From Saccharomyces mikatae IFO 1815 (lineage: Eukaryota > Ascomycota > Saccharomycetes > Saccharomycetales > Saccharomycetaceae): DNA of 64,000 nucleotides. Location of the stretch: the NCBI RefSeq assembly GCF_947241705.1, contig NC_079262.1:186001-250000 (forward strand). The letters are read 5' to 3'. The translations under genes were made by a program, and so were the position numbers. Positions 29,719-40,304 of the stretch are shown piece after piece. The notes beneath the pieces are model-generated. The model made no database searches and was not told where the DNA came from. It saw only the letters and a list, made by a program, of their open reading frames with translations. Every line of letters starts with the position of its first letter. The first letter of the stretch is position 1.

Positions 29719-31133
29719 AAATTTGGTTGTCGTATCAAAGCTGTTCACAATAGAACAATGCATCGTAACTTCTAACAAGGGCTAGCTGAACCTTGATATT
29801 AACCCAGTTCTATACAGAGAAAGACTCATTAGATACCCGACATAAAGAATGAAATAATTACGCCGCTCGGCATATGGAAATAAAAAAAAACAATGCTTTT
29901 TCCAGTCAGAATTCTGGAATGTTCCTTGCTTCAATATGTCGGCCGAGTTTGTCACAACTTCCCTACTTTTACTTTTGAGGCACTCCTCACGCACTTTTCT
30001 AAGGCAAAACGACCAAAGTTCATGAATAATACGGCAAAATCAGGAAGAGCGTACCCTCTTTTGCCGATTTCTTTACTACGTTTAACGAATCATTGACCAT
30101 GGGACATGTGAAATGCTATTTTTAGTTTTCGATTTACTTTTTTTTAAACATGATCACTTTGTGGTGCCGCTGTAAATGATTTTTATGAGAGGTTAATGAG
30201 GGGAGAAAAAAAAGGAAAAGAGCGAAGAAAACAGAACAGCAAGCTTCCAGTTATTCAGAAAAAAAGAATAACAACAGTTGTAACAACAACGAAGTTAAGA
30301 ATCACATGACTAAGGCGTGACACGGCACCAAAAAGTTCGGAAGTTCAATAGTTTGACCCCTAAAAGTAGCAAAATGGTCCTTCTGCGCTGTACTTCTTAG
30401 GAGAGAATAGAGAAATCGTGTTAAATAAAAGAGAAGAGAAAGGCACACATGTTCTAATTTAGGGATCTTGCATGCATGAAAAGTTAAGATTTTGTAGGAA
30501 AGATACTAATACGTCTATAGGCTTCCTATGACGATGTTTCTTTTTTTTACCCTCCACCTACCCCGCGCGGTGAGGGGCCAGCCGCTAACAGAAATTAGAA
30601 CCAACGAGAAAATAACCGGAGAAGTTTGGAAGGACAGAAACGCTTCTAGAAGAAGCGTTATTAGATGAGGAGCCTCCTCTTCAGTCAAATAGTTCTTCCT
30701 TGATTCTCGCCGTTCGAGTGAATAATCTAACTGATTTTTTTATCCGAGAACAGGATTATTGAATGTTTGTCCCAACCTTGGTGCCTGTAATAGCTGCATG
30801 ATGATGGAATTGCTCCTACGTAGGTACGTAAATGCATAAGATTAACCATTTCAGAGTCCCTTGATTGCCTGTCGGATTTTCAATTATGTGAAGTGGGTGA
30901 GGTCATTATCCGAATATTCGCAATCTGTTGACGTATAAATAGTTAGTCGTCTGATTTATACTCTATCTTGATAGTCAATTGAAAAATTTAAAGGTACTTA
31001 GTTCTTTCCCAATAACGCATCATAGAGTAATAAAAGAGTTTGAACTCCTAAAAAACAGCACTAGGAAGCATCCATTCCATACAGCATAAATCATAGAGGC
31101 TATACGTCATATACACAACTTAGAACAAAAAAT
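29719..31133. other. Long RCK1 upstream region
   Basis: This is 1.4 kb without a gene. It holds three STRE-type pentamers (AGGGG at 30199-30203, CCCCT at 30357-30361, AGGGG at 30573-30577). It also has a perfect inverted repeat (9-base arms, 30639-30659) containing TTCTAGAA. RCK1 is a stress-linked kinase, so stress-factor control is possible, but all sites are more than 470 bases from the ATG. No LTR was recognised here. Confidence 0.45.
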
Positions 31134-32657
31134 ATGTCAGTAAACCAAAAATTTGTAGTAGATGGCATCGATTTTTGCTCACAAACGCCAAATATCACTG
31201 ACGGCCAAAATAAACTTCATAGAATAACAAGCAATTCAGACAATTTGCACGGCTCCTTCGTATCCGATTGCCGTAGATCATCCCTTTCAGTGGACATTGA
31301 TACCACCTCATCAGATACAGAAAATGGAGACGAGATTTGTTTGGAAAGTAGGCTCCATGACGACGGATATTTCGATGACATTTTTCCGGTTGAATTGGAA
31401 TTAGACAAAGTCTCTGACACGTCATCATACTATTCCAGTTTGGAATACCAGTTCCCTGAACAATCAGAGTTGCACAATTATAAACTTCTCGATAAAATTG
31501 GTGAAGGAGCTTTTTCCCGAGTATTCAAAGCAGTAGACATCACCGGGGTTGACCAAACTCCTGTTGCTATCAAAGTAATCACGAAGGAAAATATTCTGAG
31601 CAATGAAATTTCAGAAGATGACAATCGAATCAAAAGTTCCAGCAGAAAGCAGGTAATGAACGAATGTGCTATTCACAGAATGGTTTCGAAGGATAATCCA
31701 TACTGCACAAAGTTTATTGGATTCCAAGAATCCGCCTCTTATTACTATTTAGTGTCAGAATTGGTCACTGGCGGCGAAATATTTGACAAGATTGTCCAAC
31801 TAACATATTTCAGCGAAGACTTGGCTCGCCATGTTGTTACACAAGTGGCAATAGCTGTCAAACATATGCACCTTATGGGTATTGTCCATCGCGATATTAA
31901 ACCAGAAAACTTACTATTCGAACCTATTCCGTTTCAGGGCCACCAAGGGGACGCACAAAAAGAAGATGAGTTTAAGCTAGGTGTCGGTGGGGGCGGTATT
32001 GGACTGGTGAAGTTAATGGATTTCGGATTGGCCAAGAGAATTTATGACAACACCGCAAAAACTCCATGCGGGACGATAGAATACACCTCACCAGAAATAT
32101 TCTGCTCAAAACCATATTCAATGGAAGTCGATATGTGGGGTATTGGTTGCGTACTATTCACACTCTTATGTGGATACCCTCCATTCTACGAGAAGAGCCA
32201 TACAAAATTAGTGAAGAAAATATGTAAAGGAGACTATGAATTCTTGGCACCATGGTGGGACGATATAAGCTCCGGAGCCAAGAACGCAATTACCCATCTT
32301 CTGGAAGTTGACCCAAGCAAGAGATACGATATCAATGACTTTCTAAATGACCCTTGGTTAAACTCGTACGATTGTTTGAAGCCCTCACAATCAGAAACCT
32401 ATGTTACCGTTGACAGCATTTTAAATGGCTCATTCGATGAGGCAACAGAGATCCTTCATTCTGCATTAAGCTATCAATCTCAAAAAAGAGATGATATTGA
32501 TCACACCAGACATGGAAACACAGAATATATTTACATGGCCGAAGAAGAGAGAGAATTAAGGGGCAGTTGGATTGGTGAACCCAAGGGTCATTTAACTTTA
32601 GACATTACAAGATCTTCTGTGTACCGAAGAAGAAAAGATAAAATCCTCTTCTGGTAA
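31134..32657 (+). CDS. RCK1: Serine/threonine kinase Rck1 (MAPK-activated type)
   Basis: Rck1 is a CaMK-group kinase related to Rck2. It acts in the oxidative-stress response and restrains meiosis. The 507-residue protein has an acidic, Ser-rich N-terminus and a kinase domain from about 116 to 385. Motifs are the Gly loop GEGAFSRV (123-130), the ATP lysine K147 in [13 protein letters not shown] (252-259), DFG (296-298) and the activation segment [12 protein letters not shown]. About 33 residues, including a run of glycines, are inserted between [12 protein letters not shown] and DFG. The C-terminus is short and basic. It is slightly shorter than the 512 residues I recall for S. cerevisiae. 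Confidence 0.95.
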   Translation: MSVNQKFVVDGIDFCSQTPNITDGQNKLHRITSNSDNLHGSFVSDCRRSSLSVDIDTTSSDTENGDEICLESRLHDDGYFDDIFPVELELDKVSDTSSYYSSLEYQFPEQSELHNYKLLDKIGEGAFSRVFKAVDITGVDQTPVAIKVITKENILSNEISEDDNRIKSSSRKQVMNECAIHRMVSKDNPYCTKFIGFQESASYYYLVSELVTGGEIFDKIVQLTYFSEDLARHVVTQVAIAVKHMHLMGIVHRDIKPENLLFEPIPFQGHQGDAQKEDEFKLGVGGGGIGLVKLMDFGLAKRIYDNTAKTPCGTIEYTSPEIFCSKPYSMEVDMWGIGCVLFTLLCGYPPFYEKSHTKLVKKICKGDYEFLAPWWDDISSGAKNAITHLLEVDPSKRYDINDFLNDPWLNSYDCLKPSQSETYVTVDSILNGSFDEATEILHSALSYQSQKRDDIDHTRHGNTEYIYMAEEERELRGSWIGEPKGHLTLDITRSSVYRRRKDKILFW

Positions 32658-33053
32658 ACCTCCATTAATAATTTAGTAGAACCGTTCTCGAAAACAATAT
32701 AATTATCAATATATTTTATAATAATCAATAATATTCAATACCGAAAAAATATACAAAACAATATGTCTGAATTTGTTTCAATCCTAAGAGTAATGTTTCC
32801 CTAGGACACATATGTCATCAACTCGGCCGAACTGGGTCCAAGATTCTCCGCGGTTCCGACTTTTTCGTTCAAATCACGGAAAAACTTACTAATAATTCCG
32901 GTCTTCATTCAATACAAGTTTATAAGGTCAACTTGCAAACTAATTGCTAATTTTACTTGAAAAAAGTATCTACAACCTAATTTATTTAAGACGTTAATTC
33001 TGAAAAAAAAAAACCAATTAATTATACTACTGTGCAAAATACCTAAATCAATC
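32658..33053. other. Intergenic RCK1/ARI1 with PDRE-like motif
   Basis: This is a 396-base gap between tandem genes. TCCGCGGT at 32847-32854 differs by one base from the Pdr1/Pdr3 site TCCGCGGA and lies about 200 bases before the ARI1 ATG. The rest is AT-rich, with an A-run just before the ARI1 leader. Confidence 0.4.
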
Positions 33054-34103
33054 ATGACTACTGACAATAATACAACGGTTTTCGTCTCTGGTGCAACGGG
33101 CTTCATTGCTTTACACATTGTCAACGACTTATTGAAAGCTGGCTATAAAGTTATCGGTTCAGGGAGATCTCAAGAAAAAAACAATTCTTTATTGAAGAAA
33201 TTCAATAACAATCCCAGATTGTCAATGGAAATTGTGGAAGATATTGCTGCTCCAAACGCCTTTGATGAAGTTTTCAAAAAACACGGTAAAGAAATTAAGA
33301 TTGTATTACACACAGCTTCTCCATTCCATTTCCAAACTACGAATTTTGAAAGGGATCTTTTAACTCCAGCTGTTAACGGTACCAAATCTATTCTAGAAGC
33401 AATTAAGAAATACGCCGCCGAAACCGTCGAAAAAGTCGTCGTTACTTCTTCTACTGCTGCTCTAGTGGATCCTACAGACATGGGAAACGCTAACTTGGTG
33501 ATTACTGAAAAAAGTTGGAATAAGGATACTTGGGAGAGTTGTCAAGCTAATGCCGTTGCCGCATATTGCGGTTCGAAAAAGTTTGCTGAGAGAACTGCTT
33601 GGGATTTCCTGAAAGAAAACCAGGGAAATGTTAAGTTCACATTATCCACCATCAATCCCGGATACGTCTTTGGCCCTCAAATGTTCGCCGATTCGCTGAA
33701 AATTAGTGTAAATACCTCTTCAGGCATTATATCCGGGTTGATCTGTTCTAAGGTAGGTGATAAATTCTACAATAACTGCGGTCCTTTTATTGACGTCCGT
33801 GATGTCTCCAAAGCTCACTTAGTTGCGATTGAAAAACCTGAATGTGCCGGCCAAAGACTAGTCTTGAGTGAAGGTTTATTTTGCTCACAAGGAGTCGTTG
33901 ACATTTTAAATGAGGAATTCCCACAACTAAATGGCAAGATAGCTATAGGAGAACCTAGAAGCGGCCCAAGTTTTTTGGAAAAAAATTCCTGCAAATTTGA
34001 CAACTCAAAGACTAAGAACCTATTGGGATTCAAGTTTTACAATTTCAAAGATTGTATAATTGATACTGCAGTACAAATGCTAGAAGTTCAAATCAAAAAC
34101 TAA
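33054..34103 (+). CDS. ARI1: NADPH-dependent aldehyde reductase Ari1 (extended SDR)
   Basis: Ari1 reduces aromatic and aliphatic aldehydes with NADPH, which helps detoxify furfural-type compounds. It belongs to the extended short-chain dehydrogenase/reductases, like Gre2 and plant dihydroflavonol reductase. The 349 residues start with the Rossmann motif GATGFIA (13-19). An Arg in GSGRSQ suits NADPH. Then come VLHTASPF and the active-site Ser in VVTSSTAAL. The catalytic Y171-x3-K175 (YCGSK) follows, then the substrate-side NPGYVFGPQ. Length and start are as expected; I recall 347 residues in S. cerevisiae. It is single-copy in this window. Confidence 0.95.
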   Translation: MTTDNNTTVFVSGATGFIALHIVNDLLKAGYKVIGSGRSQEKNNSLLKKFNNNPRLSMEIVEDIAAPNAFDEVFKKHGKEIKIVLHTASPFHFQTTNFERDLLTPAVNGTKSILEAIKKYAAETVEKVVVTSSTAALVDPTDMGNANLVITEKSWNKDTWESCQANAVAAYCGSKKFAERTAWDFLKENQGNVKFTLSTINPGYVFGPQMFADSLKISVNTSSGIISGLICSKVGDKFYNNCGPFIDVRDVSKAHLVAIEKPECAGQRLVLSEGLFCSQGVVDILNEEFPQLNGKIAIGEPRSGPSFLEKNSCKFDNSKTKNLLGFKFYNFKDCIIDTAVQMLEVQIKN

Positions 34104-34466
34104 CCATGAGCTAACTAGGGTTTTCCTTGAACACCTTAAATGTGCAGATATGTAAATACATAGTAAACGTAGAGGTAGAGTGGACTTGCTTGACATTACA
34201 ATATTTATTCTTGTCCCTTTTTGGTACGCTTTTCCAGGCAGATTCTATTGTCTAATTTCAATATATCAGGTGTCACGGACTCATATAACGCGAGGGTAAT
34301 CCCGACCTTAACTCGTTTAAGGGAGATATTGTAAGAACTCCGCCATCATATGGCGACGACTTAACAATGCTATATTAGTAGAATAGAAGACTTCACTATC
34401 ATTCAGTTAGTTTGTTTTTCTATACACAAACCAAAACTGCAAAACTAATCTTTAATCAACTGAATT
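34104..34466. other. Intergenic ARI1/AMS1
   Basis: This 363-base gap holds the ARI1 3' UTR and the AMS1 promoter. A direct pyrimidine-rich stretch lies near 34210. I recognise no specific regulatory site. Confidence 0.4.
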
Positions 34467-37400
34467 ATGTCATCTGAGGGTATTGTCTATGATCCTCAGT
34501 TCAAGCCTGTCCAGGGAATCTATGAGAATAGATTAAGGCAATTTATTGATACTGGTGGAGACTACCACGACCTGAATTTACCCAAGTTTTATGACAAAGA
34601 ACGTATTTCATTAGATCATGATCATGTTAAAGTTTGGTGGTATCAGGTTCCCTTTGAACGTGGTTCCTCTCCCGTTTCTCCTGATAAGAGGCCATCTTGG
34701 AAATCTATCATCGAACGTGATAAGAAGGGGGAATTAGAGTTTAGAGAAGCTAATATAAACCAGCCTTTTGGTCCCAGTTGGTCTACTACCTGGTTCAAAG
34801 TGAAAATCTCCTTGCCCGAAGACTGGTTCAAATCTGATGAACAATTACTCTTTCAATGGGACTGCTCTAACGAAGGAGTTGTCATAGACCCGAACACTCT
34901 GATTCCTGTAACTGCCTTCTCTGGTGGTGAAAGGACTGAATATGTTTTACCAAAATCACCAGATGGGAAGTATTTCTTTTACATTGAAGCTGGCAATAAT
35001 GGTATGTTTGGTTGCGGCGCAGGATCCACTATAAATCCACCAGATGATAACAGATTCTTTCATTTAAGGAAGGCAGATATTGTTTGGCCTGATCTGGATG
35101 CTCGTGGGCTGTACATTGATTTTTGGATGCTAGGAGATGCTGCAAGAGAACTGCCAGGCGATTCTTGGCAAAAACATAAGGCAAGACAACTTGGTAACGC
35201 CGTTATGGACCTTTTTGACCCAAATGATCGTTCAAGTGTTCGTAGATGTCGTGATTTACTTAAAAGTGAGTATTTTGATACTTTTGTAGAGAGTAGTAAA
35301 GTTTATGAACAAGGAGAATCTCAAGTCTTAACGAACGTTTATGGTATCGGTAACTGCCATATAGACACTGCTTGGCTATGGCCATTCGCAGAAACAAGAA
35401 GGAAAATTGTGAGATCTTGGTCTTCTCAATGCACTCTAATGGATCGTTTCCCAGAATATAAATTCGTTGCTTCACAGGCTCAGCAGTTTAAGTGGTTATT
35501 AGAAGATCACCCTGAGTTCTTCAACAAAGTATTGATTCCTAAGGTTCAGCAATCTCAATTTTTTGCTGTTGGAGGGACATGGGTCGAAAACGATACCAAC
35601 ATTCCCTCAGGGGAGTCGTTAGCCAGACAATTTTTTTTTGGTCAAAGGTTCTTCCTCAAACATTTTGGCCTCAAGTCAAAGATATTTTGGTTGCCTGATA
35701 CGTTTGGTTATTCTTCACAGATGCCACAACTTTGCCGCCTATCTGGAATTGATAGATTTCTGACTCAAAAACTTTCTTGGAATAATATCAATAGTTTCCC
35801 GCACAGTACATTCAACTGGGCGGGTATTGATGGCTCTCAATTGTTGACTCACATGCCTCCTGGCAATACGTATACAGCCGACTCTCACTTTGGAGATGTT
35901 TTGCGTACTGCTAAGCAGAACAAGACGCCAGAATATTACGGTTCCGGTTTGATGTTATATGGTAAGGGTGATGGTGGCGGAGGGCCAACTGAGGAGATGT
36001 TGCAAAAGATGAGACGCATTAGATCTATGAATAACAGAAATGGCAATGTTATTCCTAAACTACATGTTGGCATTACAGTAGATGAATTTTATGATGACAT
36101 TTTGAAAAGGACAAATGAAGGCCGTGACTTACCCACATGGTGTGGAGAACTGTATTTCGAGTTTCATAGAGGAACATACACCAGTCAAGCCCAGACCAAA
36201 AAATTTATGAGATTATCTGAAGTTAAACTACATGATTTGGAATGGATAGCTACTAAAACATCTGTTTTATATCCCGATTCATATGAATATCCATCCGAGA
36301 AGATTAACAAACTCTGGGAAAATGTTCTATTATGTCAATTTCATGATGTCCTACCAGGTTCCTGTATCGAAATGGTATATAAGTACGAAGCTATACCTAT
36401 ATTGCATAACGTCGTCAAGGAATGCACCTCATTAATAGACAGAACCATTCTGTTTCTTCAGGGTCAAAGTAAAACTGATTTAGTTGAGCTAGGGACATTA
36501 ACATGGTCAAAACCGGAAAAGACGTTTGAAGAGTGCTCTTTGAATGGCAGCTATACTTCTTCAGTAACTGGATACGATGACTATATAGTCCTTGCTAATG
36601 GAAAGTTGAAAGTTATCATTTGCAAAAAGACTGGTGTGATCACGAGTATTACAGATGAGACTTTGGGAGTGGAATACCTGGATACGAAGCATGGTAGAAA
36701 CAAATCTGGTGCAAATCAATTTGTCATTTTTGATGACAAGCCTTTGGGCTGGCAGGCTTGGGACACCGAACTATACTCCGTCAACCAATTCAAATATATC
36801 AATAAGCCAAAAAAGGTTCAAGTTTCTTGTAACACGAAAGAAAAATGCGCTGTTGAAGTTATCTTCCAAATCTCTGAGAAATGTAAAGTTAAATCAATAA
36901 TATCGCTTACTGCAACCACAGCAAATGATGCTAAGTTGAGTAAAGTCGACATTTCTACCACGGTAGAGAACTGGGATGCCAGGAACAAATTCTTAAAAGT
37001 TGAATTTCCTGTTAATGTTCGTAATGATTTTGCTTCATATGAAACCCAATTCGGGATTACCAAAAGACCAACTCATTATAATACCTCATGGGATGTCGCG
37101 AAATTTGAGGTTTGCCATCATAAATTTGCTGATTATTCTGAATACAGCAAAGGTGTTTCTATTTTAAATGATTGCAAATATGGATTTTCTACGCACGGTA
37201 ACTTGATGAGGTTGTCATTATTAAGATCTCCAAAGGCTCCAGATGCACATGCTGATATGGGTACACACGAGATAAAATATGCTATCTACCCACATAGGGG
37301 TGCATTATCTAGTGACACTGTTAAGCTGGCCCATGAATTCAATTACAATTTCAAGTACAGGGTACCTAGGGATATTGGCCAAAATTTTGATGACATCATA

Positions 37401-37718
37401 AGTATTTCCGGAGATGAAAACGTCATCCTGTCTAACGTGAAGAGAGGTGAGGATGATAGTGCTATCAAGTCCAACTATTCACTGAAGCCAACGGATGAAC
37501 AAAGTATTGTAGTAAGAGTTTACGAATCTCTTGGAGGAGAATCCTTTGCTTCTTTGAATACCAAATTGAATTTGAAGCGTATTGAGAAAATCGATAATTT
37601 GGAAATGGAAGTTTTTAAGAGTTTGACAGCAACACGAGACGAATCAAACCATGCAATAAACAGAATTCCTATCAAGTTGAGGCCTTTTGAGATTGCTTCA
37701 TTCAAGTTATATTTCTGA
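34467..37718 (+). CDS. AMS1: Vacuolar alpha-mannosidase Ams1 (GH38)
   Basis: Ams1 is a vacuolar GH38 alpha-mannosidase that degrades free oligosaccharides. It reaches the vacuole through the Cvt pathway with Atg19 or Atg34, so no signal peptide is expected or seen. It has 1083 residues, the S. cerevisiae length as I recall. The catalytic domain contains the zinc-binding motif NCHIDTAWLWP with H298 and D300. The nucleophile D411 lies in WLPDTFGYSSQMPQL, followed by TQKLSWNN. The middle has the helical domain (WENVLLCQFHDVLPGS). The C-terminal half is the beta-sandwich glycosyl hydrolase domain, ending FEIASFKLYF. The gene is intact. Confidence 0.97.
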   Translation: MSSEGIVYDPQFKPVQGIYENRLRQFIDTGGDYHDLNLPKFYDKERISLDHDHVKVWWYQVPFERGSSPVSPDKRPSWKSIIERDKKGELEFREANINQPFGPSWSTTWFKVKISLPEDWFKSDEQLLFQWDCSNEGVVIDPNTLIPVTAFSGGERTEYVLPKSPDGKYFFYIEAGNNGMFGCGAGSTINPPDDNRFFHLRKADIVWPDLDARGLYIDFWMLGDAARELPGDSWQKHKARQLGNAVMDLFDPNDRSSVRRCRDLLKSEYFDTFVESSKVYEQGESQVLTNVYGIGNCHIDTAWLWPFAETRRKIVRSWSSQCTLMDRFPEYKFVASQAQQFKWLLEDHPEFFNKVLIPKVQQSQFFAVGGTWVENDTNIPSGESLARQFFFGQRFFLKHFGLKSKIFWLPDTFGYSSQMPQLCRLSGIDRFLTQKLSWNNINSFPHSTFNWAGIDGSQLLTHMPPGNTYTADSHFGDVLRTAKQNKTPEYYGSGLMLYGKGDGGGGPTEEMLQKMRRIRSMNNRNGNVIPKLHVGITVDEFYDDILKRTNEGRDLPTWCGELYFEFHRGTYTSQAQTKKFMRLSEVKLHDLEWIATKTSVLYPDSYEYPSEKINKLWENVLLCQFHDVLPGSCIEMVYKYEAIPILHNVVKECTSLIDRTILFLQGQSKTDLVELGTLTWSKPEKTFEECSLNGSYTSSVTGYDDYIVLANGKLKVIICKKTGVITSITDETLGVEYLDTKHGRNKSGANQFVIFDDKPLGWQAWDTELYSVNQFKYINKPKKVQVSCNTKEKCAVEVIFQISEKCKVKSIISLTATTANDAKLSKVDISTTVENWDARNKFLKVEFPVNVRNDFASYETQFGITKRPTHYNTSWDVAKFEVCHHKFADYSEYSKGVSILNDCKYGFSTHGNLMRLSLLRSPKAPDAHADMGTHEIKYAIYPHRGALSSDTVKLAHEFNYNFKYRVPRDIGQNFDDIISISGDENVILSNVKRGEDDSAIKSNYSLKPTDEQSIVVRVYESLGGESFASLNTKLNLKRIEKIDNLEMEVFKSLTATRDESNHAINRIPIKLRPFEIASFKLYF

Positions 37719-38097
37719 ATGTATCTCTCTTCACCGTTCCTTCAAAGAACACCCACAATTTATGCAATTTCTGTTATGATGATTAAAAATAGTTTAGTGA
37801 AATACATATGAGTAAATAATGCTAATTATAAGATCAAAATCAATATTACTATCAACTCGTGCAGTCTCTTCAGAGTTTTTTTTTTTTTTTTCCCTGAGTT
37901 GCGCCTGGAAGAATGAAGAGTGTTGTACTTCACAGCAAGTACAATATGCATTCAATGCAACTCAAACTTGACGAATATTACTCATTTGCTGATGTCTTAA
38001 TTACTTTGATCAATTTGGATTCGATTTGGAGTGTCCTTATTAATTGTGAATCGACGCCCTTTTAGTACTTTCGCTCATTGCTTATATTGTGGAAATA
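37719..38097. other. Intergenic AMS1/CDC43
   Basis: This is a 379-base gap between tandem genes. It has a T-run of about 15 bases near 37877, a common promoter poly(dA:dT) tract. Nothing else is recognised. Confidence 0.45.
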
Positions 38098-39237
38098 ATG
38101 TGTCATGTCACCAACGACTTAAGGAAAGCTGTGGCCAAAAAACATAAGAAGTTTTTTGAGAGGCATTTACAGTTGCTCCCCTCTTCGCACCAGGGACACG
38201 ACGTGAACAGGATGGCAATAATATTCTACTCTATAGTAGGGCTCTCGATATTTGACGTCGACGTGCCTAAAAAGTATGGCAATAATATTAGCTGGATGCG
38301 CAAACATTATATCAAGAAAATGCTGAATGACACAAACAATACTGTAATATCGGGGTTTGTCGGAAGTTTAGTTATGGATATTCCTAACGCTACAACGATT
38401 AATTTAGCCAATACACTCTTTGCATTGTTGTCTATGATCATGCTGAAAGATTACGAATACTTTGAAACTATACTAGACAGAGAGAGTCTTCTGAGGTTCG
38501 TTTCTAGGTGCCAACTACCTGCCAGTGGCTCATTTGTATCTTGCTTAGATTATAACAAGAATTCCGCATCTTTAGTTGATTCAGACGATTTAAGATTCTG
38601 CTACATTGCAGTTGCCATTTTATATATATGTGGGTGCCGATCCAAGAAAGATTTTGATAGATACATTGATACTGAGAAATTGCTTGGGTATATAATGTCA
38701 CAACAATGTTGTAGCGGAGCTTTCGGTACCCACAATGAACCACATGCGGGGTACACCTCTTGTGCACTGTCTACTTTAGCCTTATTATCTAGTCTTGAAA
38801 AGCTACCCGATAAGTTTAGAGAAGACACTCTAACGTGGTTGTTACATAGGCAAGTATCAAGCCGGGGGTGTATGAAGTTCGAAAATGATTTGAATGCTAC
38901 CTATGACCAAACCGATGATGGTGGTTTTCAGGGCAGGGAGAATAAGTTTGCTGATACATGTTACGCATTCTGGTGCTTAAATTCATTGCAACTTCTTACA
39001 AAAGATTGGAAGGCGCTATGTCAAACTGAACTAACAACAAACTACCTGCTTGATCGGACACAGAAAACATTAACTGGAGGTTTTAGTAAGAATGATGAAG
39101 AAGATGCCGATTTATATCACAGCTGTCTGGGAAGTGCTGCCTTAGCGTTAATTGAGGGTGGATTTAATGGAGAATTATGCATACCTCAAGAAGCGTTTAA
39201 TGAATTTTGCAGGTGTGTCATTATTAGGGCTCCATAG
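38098..39237 (+). CDS. CDC43: Geranylgeranyltransferase I beta subunit Cdc43
   Basis: Cdc43 pairs with Ram2 and transfers geranylgeranyl to the CaaL cysteine of Rho1, Cdc42 and other small GTPases. I start at the first ATG (MCHVTNDLRKAVAKKH); the frame upstream opens with GTG. The 379 residues show the prenyltransferase alpha-alpha barrel repeats: ISGFVGSLV, GSFVSCLDY, GAFGTHNEPHAGYTSCALSTLALL, GGFQGRENKFADTCYAFWCLNSL and TGGFSKNDEEDADLYHSCLGSAALAL. The zinc ligands Asp/Cys (FADTCYAFW) and His (DLYHSCLG) are present. The last dozen residues (FCRCVIIRAP) differ from the S. cerevisiae ending I remember (FSKRCCF), perhaps through a small late frame change. Confidence 0.95.
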   Translation: MCHVTNDLRKAVAKKHKKFFERHLQLLPSSHQGHDVNRMAIIFYSIVGLSIFDVDVPKKYGNNISWMRKHYIKKMLNDTNNTVISGFVGSLVMDIPNATTINLANTLFALLSMIMLKDYEYFETILDRESLLRFVSRCQLPASGSFVSCLDYNKNSASLVDSDDLRFCYIAVAILYICGCRSKKDFDRYIDTEKLLGYIMSQQCCSGAFGTHNEPHAGYTSCALSTLALLSSLEKLPDKFREDTLTWLLHRQVSSRGCMKFENDLNATYDQTDDGGFQGRENKFADTCYAFWCLNSLQLLTKDWKALCQTELTTNYLLDRTQKTLTGGFSKNDEEDADLYHSCLGSAALALIEGGFNGELCIPQEAFNEFCRCVIIRAP

Positions 39238-39311
39238 ACACACAGACCCTATGAACGATAAAATAATCTAATCGAGAGATTAAAGAGAACAGGAAAGAAA
39301 AAAAAAAAGTG

Positions 39312-40130
39312 TTATATATCGTCATTTTCGATGAAATAATCGAGTAATGTAGATAAAGAGATAGTATATAGTTTCGGTCTGCCTGTGCGAATATTATCGC
39401 TCATTGACCTTGGCATGCAAGTAGTGATGATTTCGTTATTAAACCATTGAGAATGGAAAACCAGTGAGACGCCATCAAAAGTTTTATACGTGGAGGCCCC
39501 CTTAACCGGAAAGAAGGTGGTATTGCCAAAATCTATTAGTGACAAGTCTGTGTTGAGACCTGTTCCTGTAAATTTTGTATATGACTCCTTCAAAGACCAT
39601 AAATAAGTGAATACTGTACACGGATCGGACGAGCTCAGTAGAGCCTTGAACTCACCTTCACTAAAAACTTCTTTGAATAGCTCCAATTCTTCCCTTCCAC
39701 TATAGTTGCACACAGACGCGATATCAATTCCGATATCTTGATATTTAGCAGTTTTTGCACACTTCACCAGGGACATAGCTACGCATTGCTCGCCCGTTGA
39801 CATGCTAAATGGAAGAGAATGATCATTAGCTAGGAATGGTTTACCAAAGCTGCCAGTTTCAAATTCAACCTCTCGAAAATTTAGGCCTGTCGCTAGAGAA
39901 CAGCCAAACAGCTGCAGCAACTGGCTACATAGGCTCGAACATCTATCGTGGAATGATTTTTTATTGAGGATCCTGGCCTGCGAGTCTAATGGGAGAGCTC
40001 TCATTAGTGCTTCAAATGTAAACTCATCTGCAAGTACATCCTCCTTAACTTCAACCACAAATACACCTGCCCACCAACTTTCACCTGCCGCCTTTGAAAC
40101 TTCGTTGAGTACTTCGATTGTTTGAACCAT
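39312..40130 (-). CDS. LYS5: Phosphopantetheinyl transferase Lys5
   Basis: Lys5 moves 4'-phosphopantetheine from CoA to the carrier domain of Lys2, alpha-aminoadipate reductase, activating it for lysine synthesis. It has 272 residues, the family size. The Sfp/AcpS-type motifs are GKPFLANDHSLPFSMSTG, then the Mg-binding DIGIDIASV (D136), then WSLKESYTKFTG with W178, K181, E182 and K186. It is convergent with CDC43 (74-base gap) and divergent from PEX14 across only 174 bases. I looked for a Lys14 site (TCCRNYGGA) in that promoter and saw none. Confidence 0.96.
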   Translation of the reverse strand: MVQTIEVLNEVSKAAGESWWAGVFVVEVKEDVLADEFTFEALMRALPLDSQARILNKKSFHDRCSSLCSQLLQLFGCSLATGLNFREVEFETGSFGKPFLANDHSLPFSMSTGEQCVAMSLVKCAKTAKYQDIGIDIASVCNYSGREELELFKEVFSEGEFKALLSSSDPCTVFTYLWSLKESYTKFTGTGLNTDLSLIDFGNTTFFPVKGASTYKTFDGVSLVFHSQWFNNEIITTCMPRSMSDNIRTGRPKLYTISLSTLLDYFIENDDI

Positions 40131-40304
40131 CCACGGTTTCCAGATATTTCATCTTCTTTCCCTTCATTACAATTTTTATTATTACGGTTTTAATAACCAG
40201 CGCCCGAAGGATTAGTGTGTATATATCAATGCTGAACAATACAACGAATGTCCATCAACTTGAAAACGTAAATAATACATAAGAATTAATAAGAATAACA
40301 AAGA

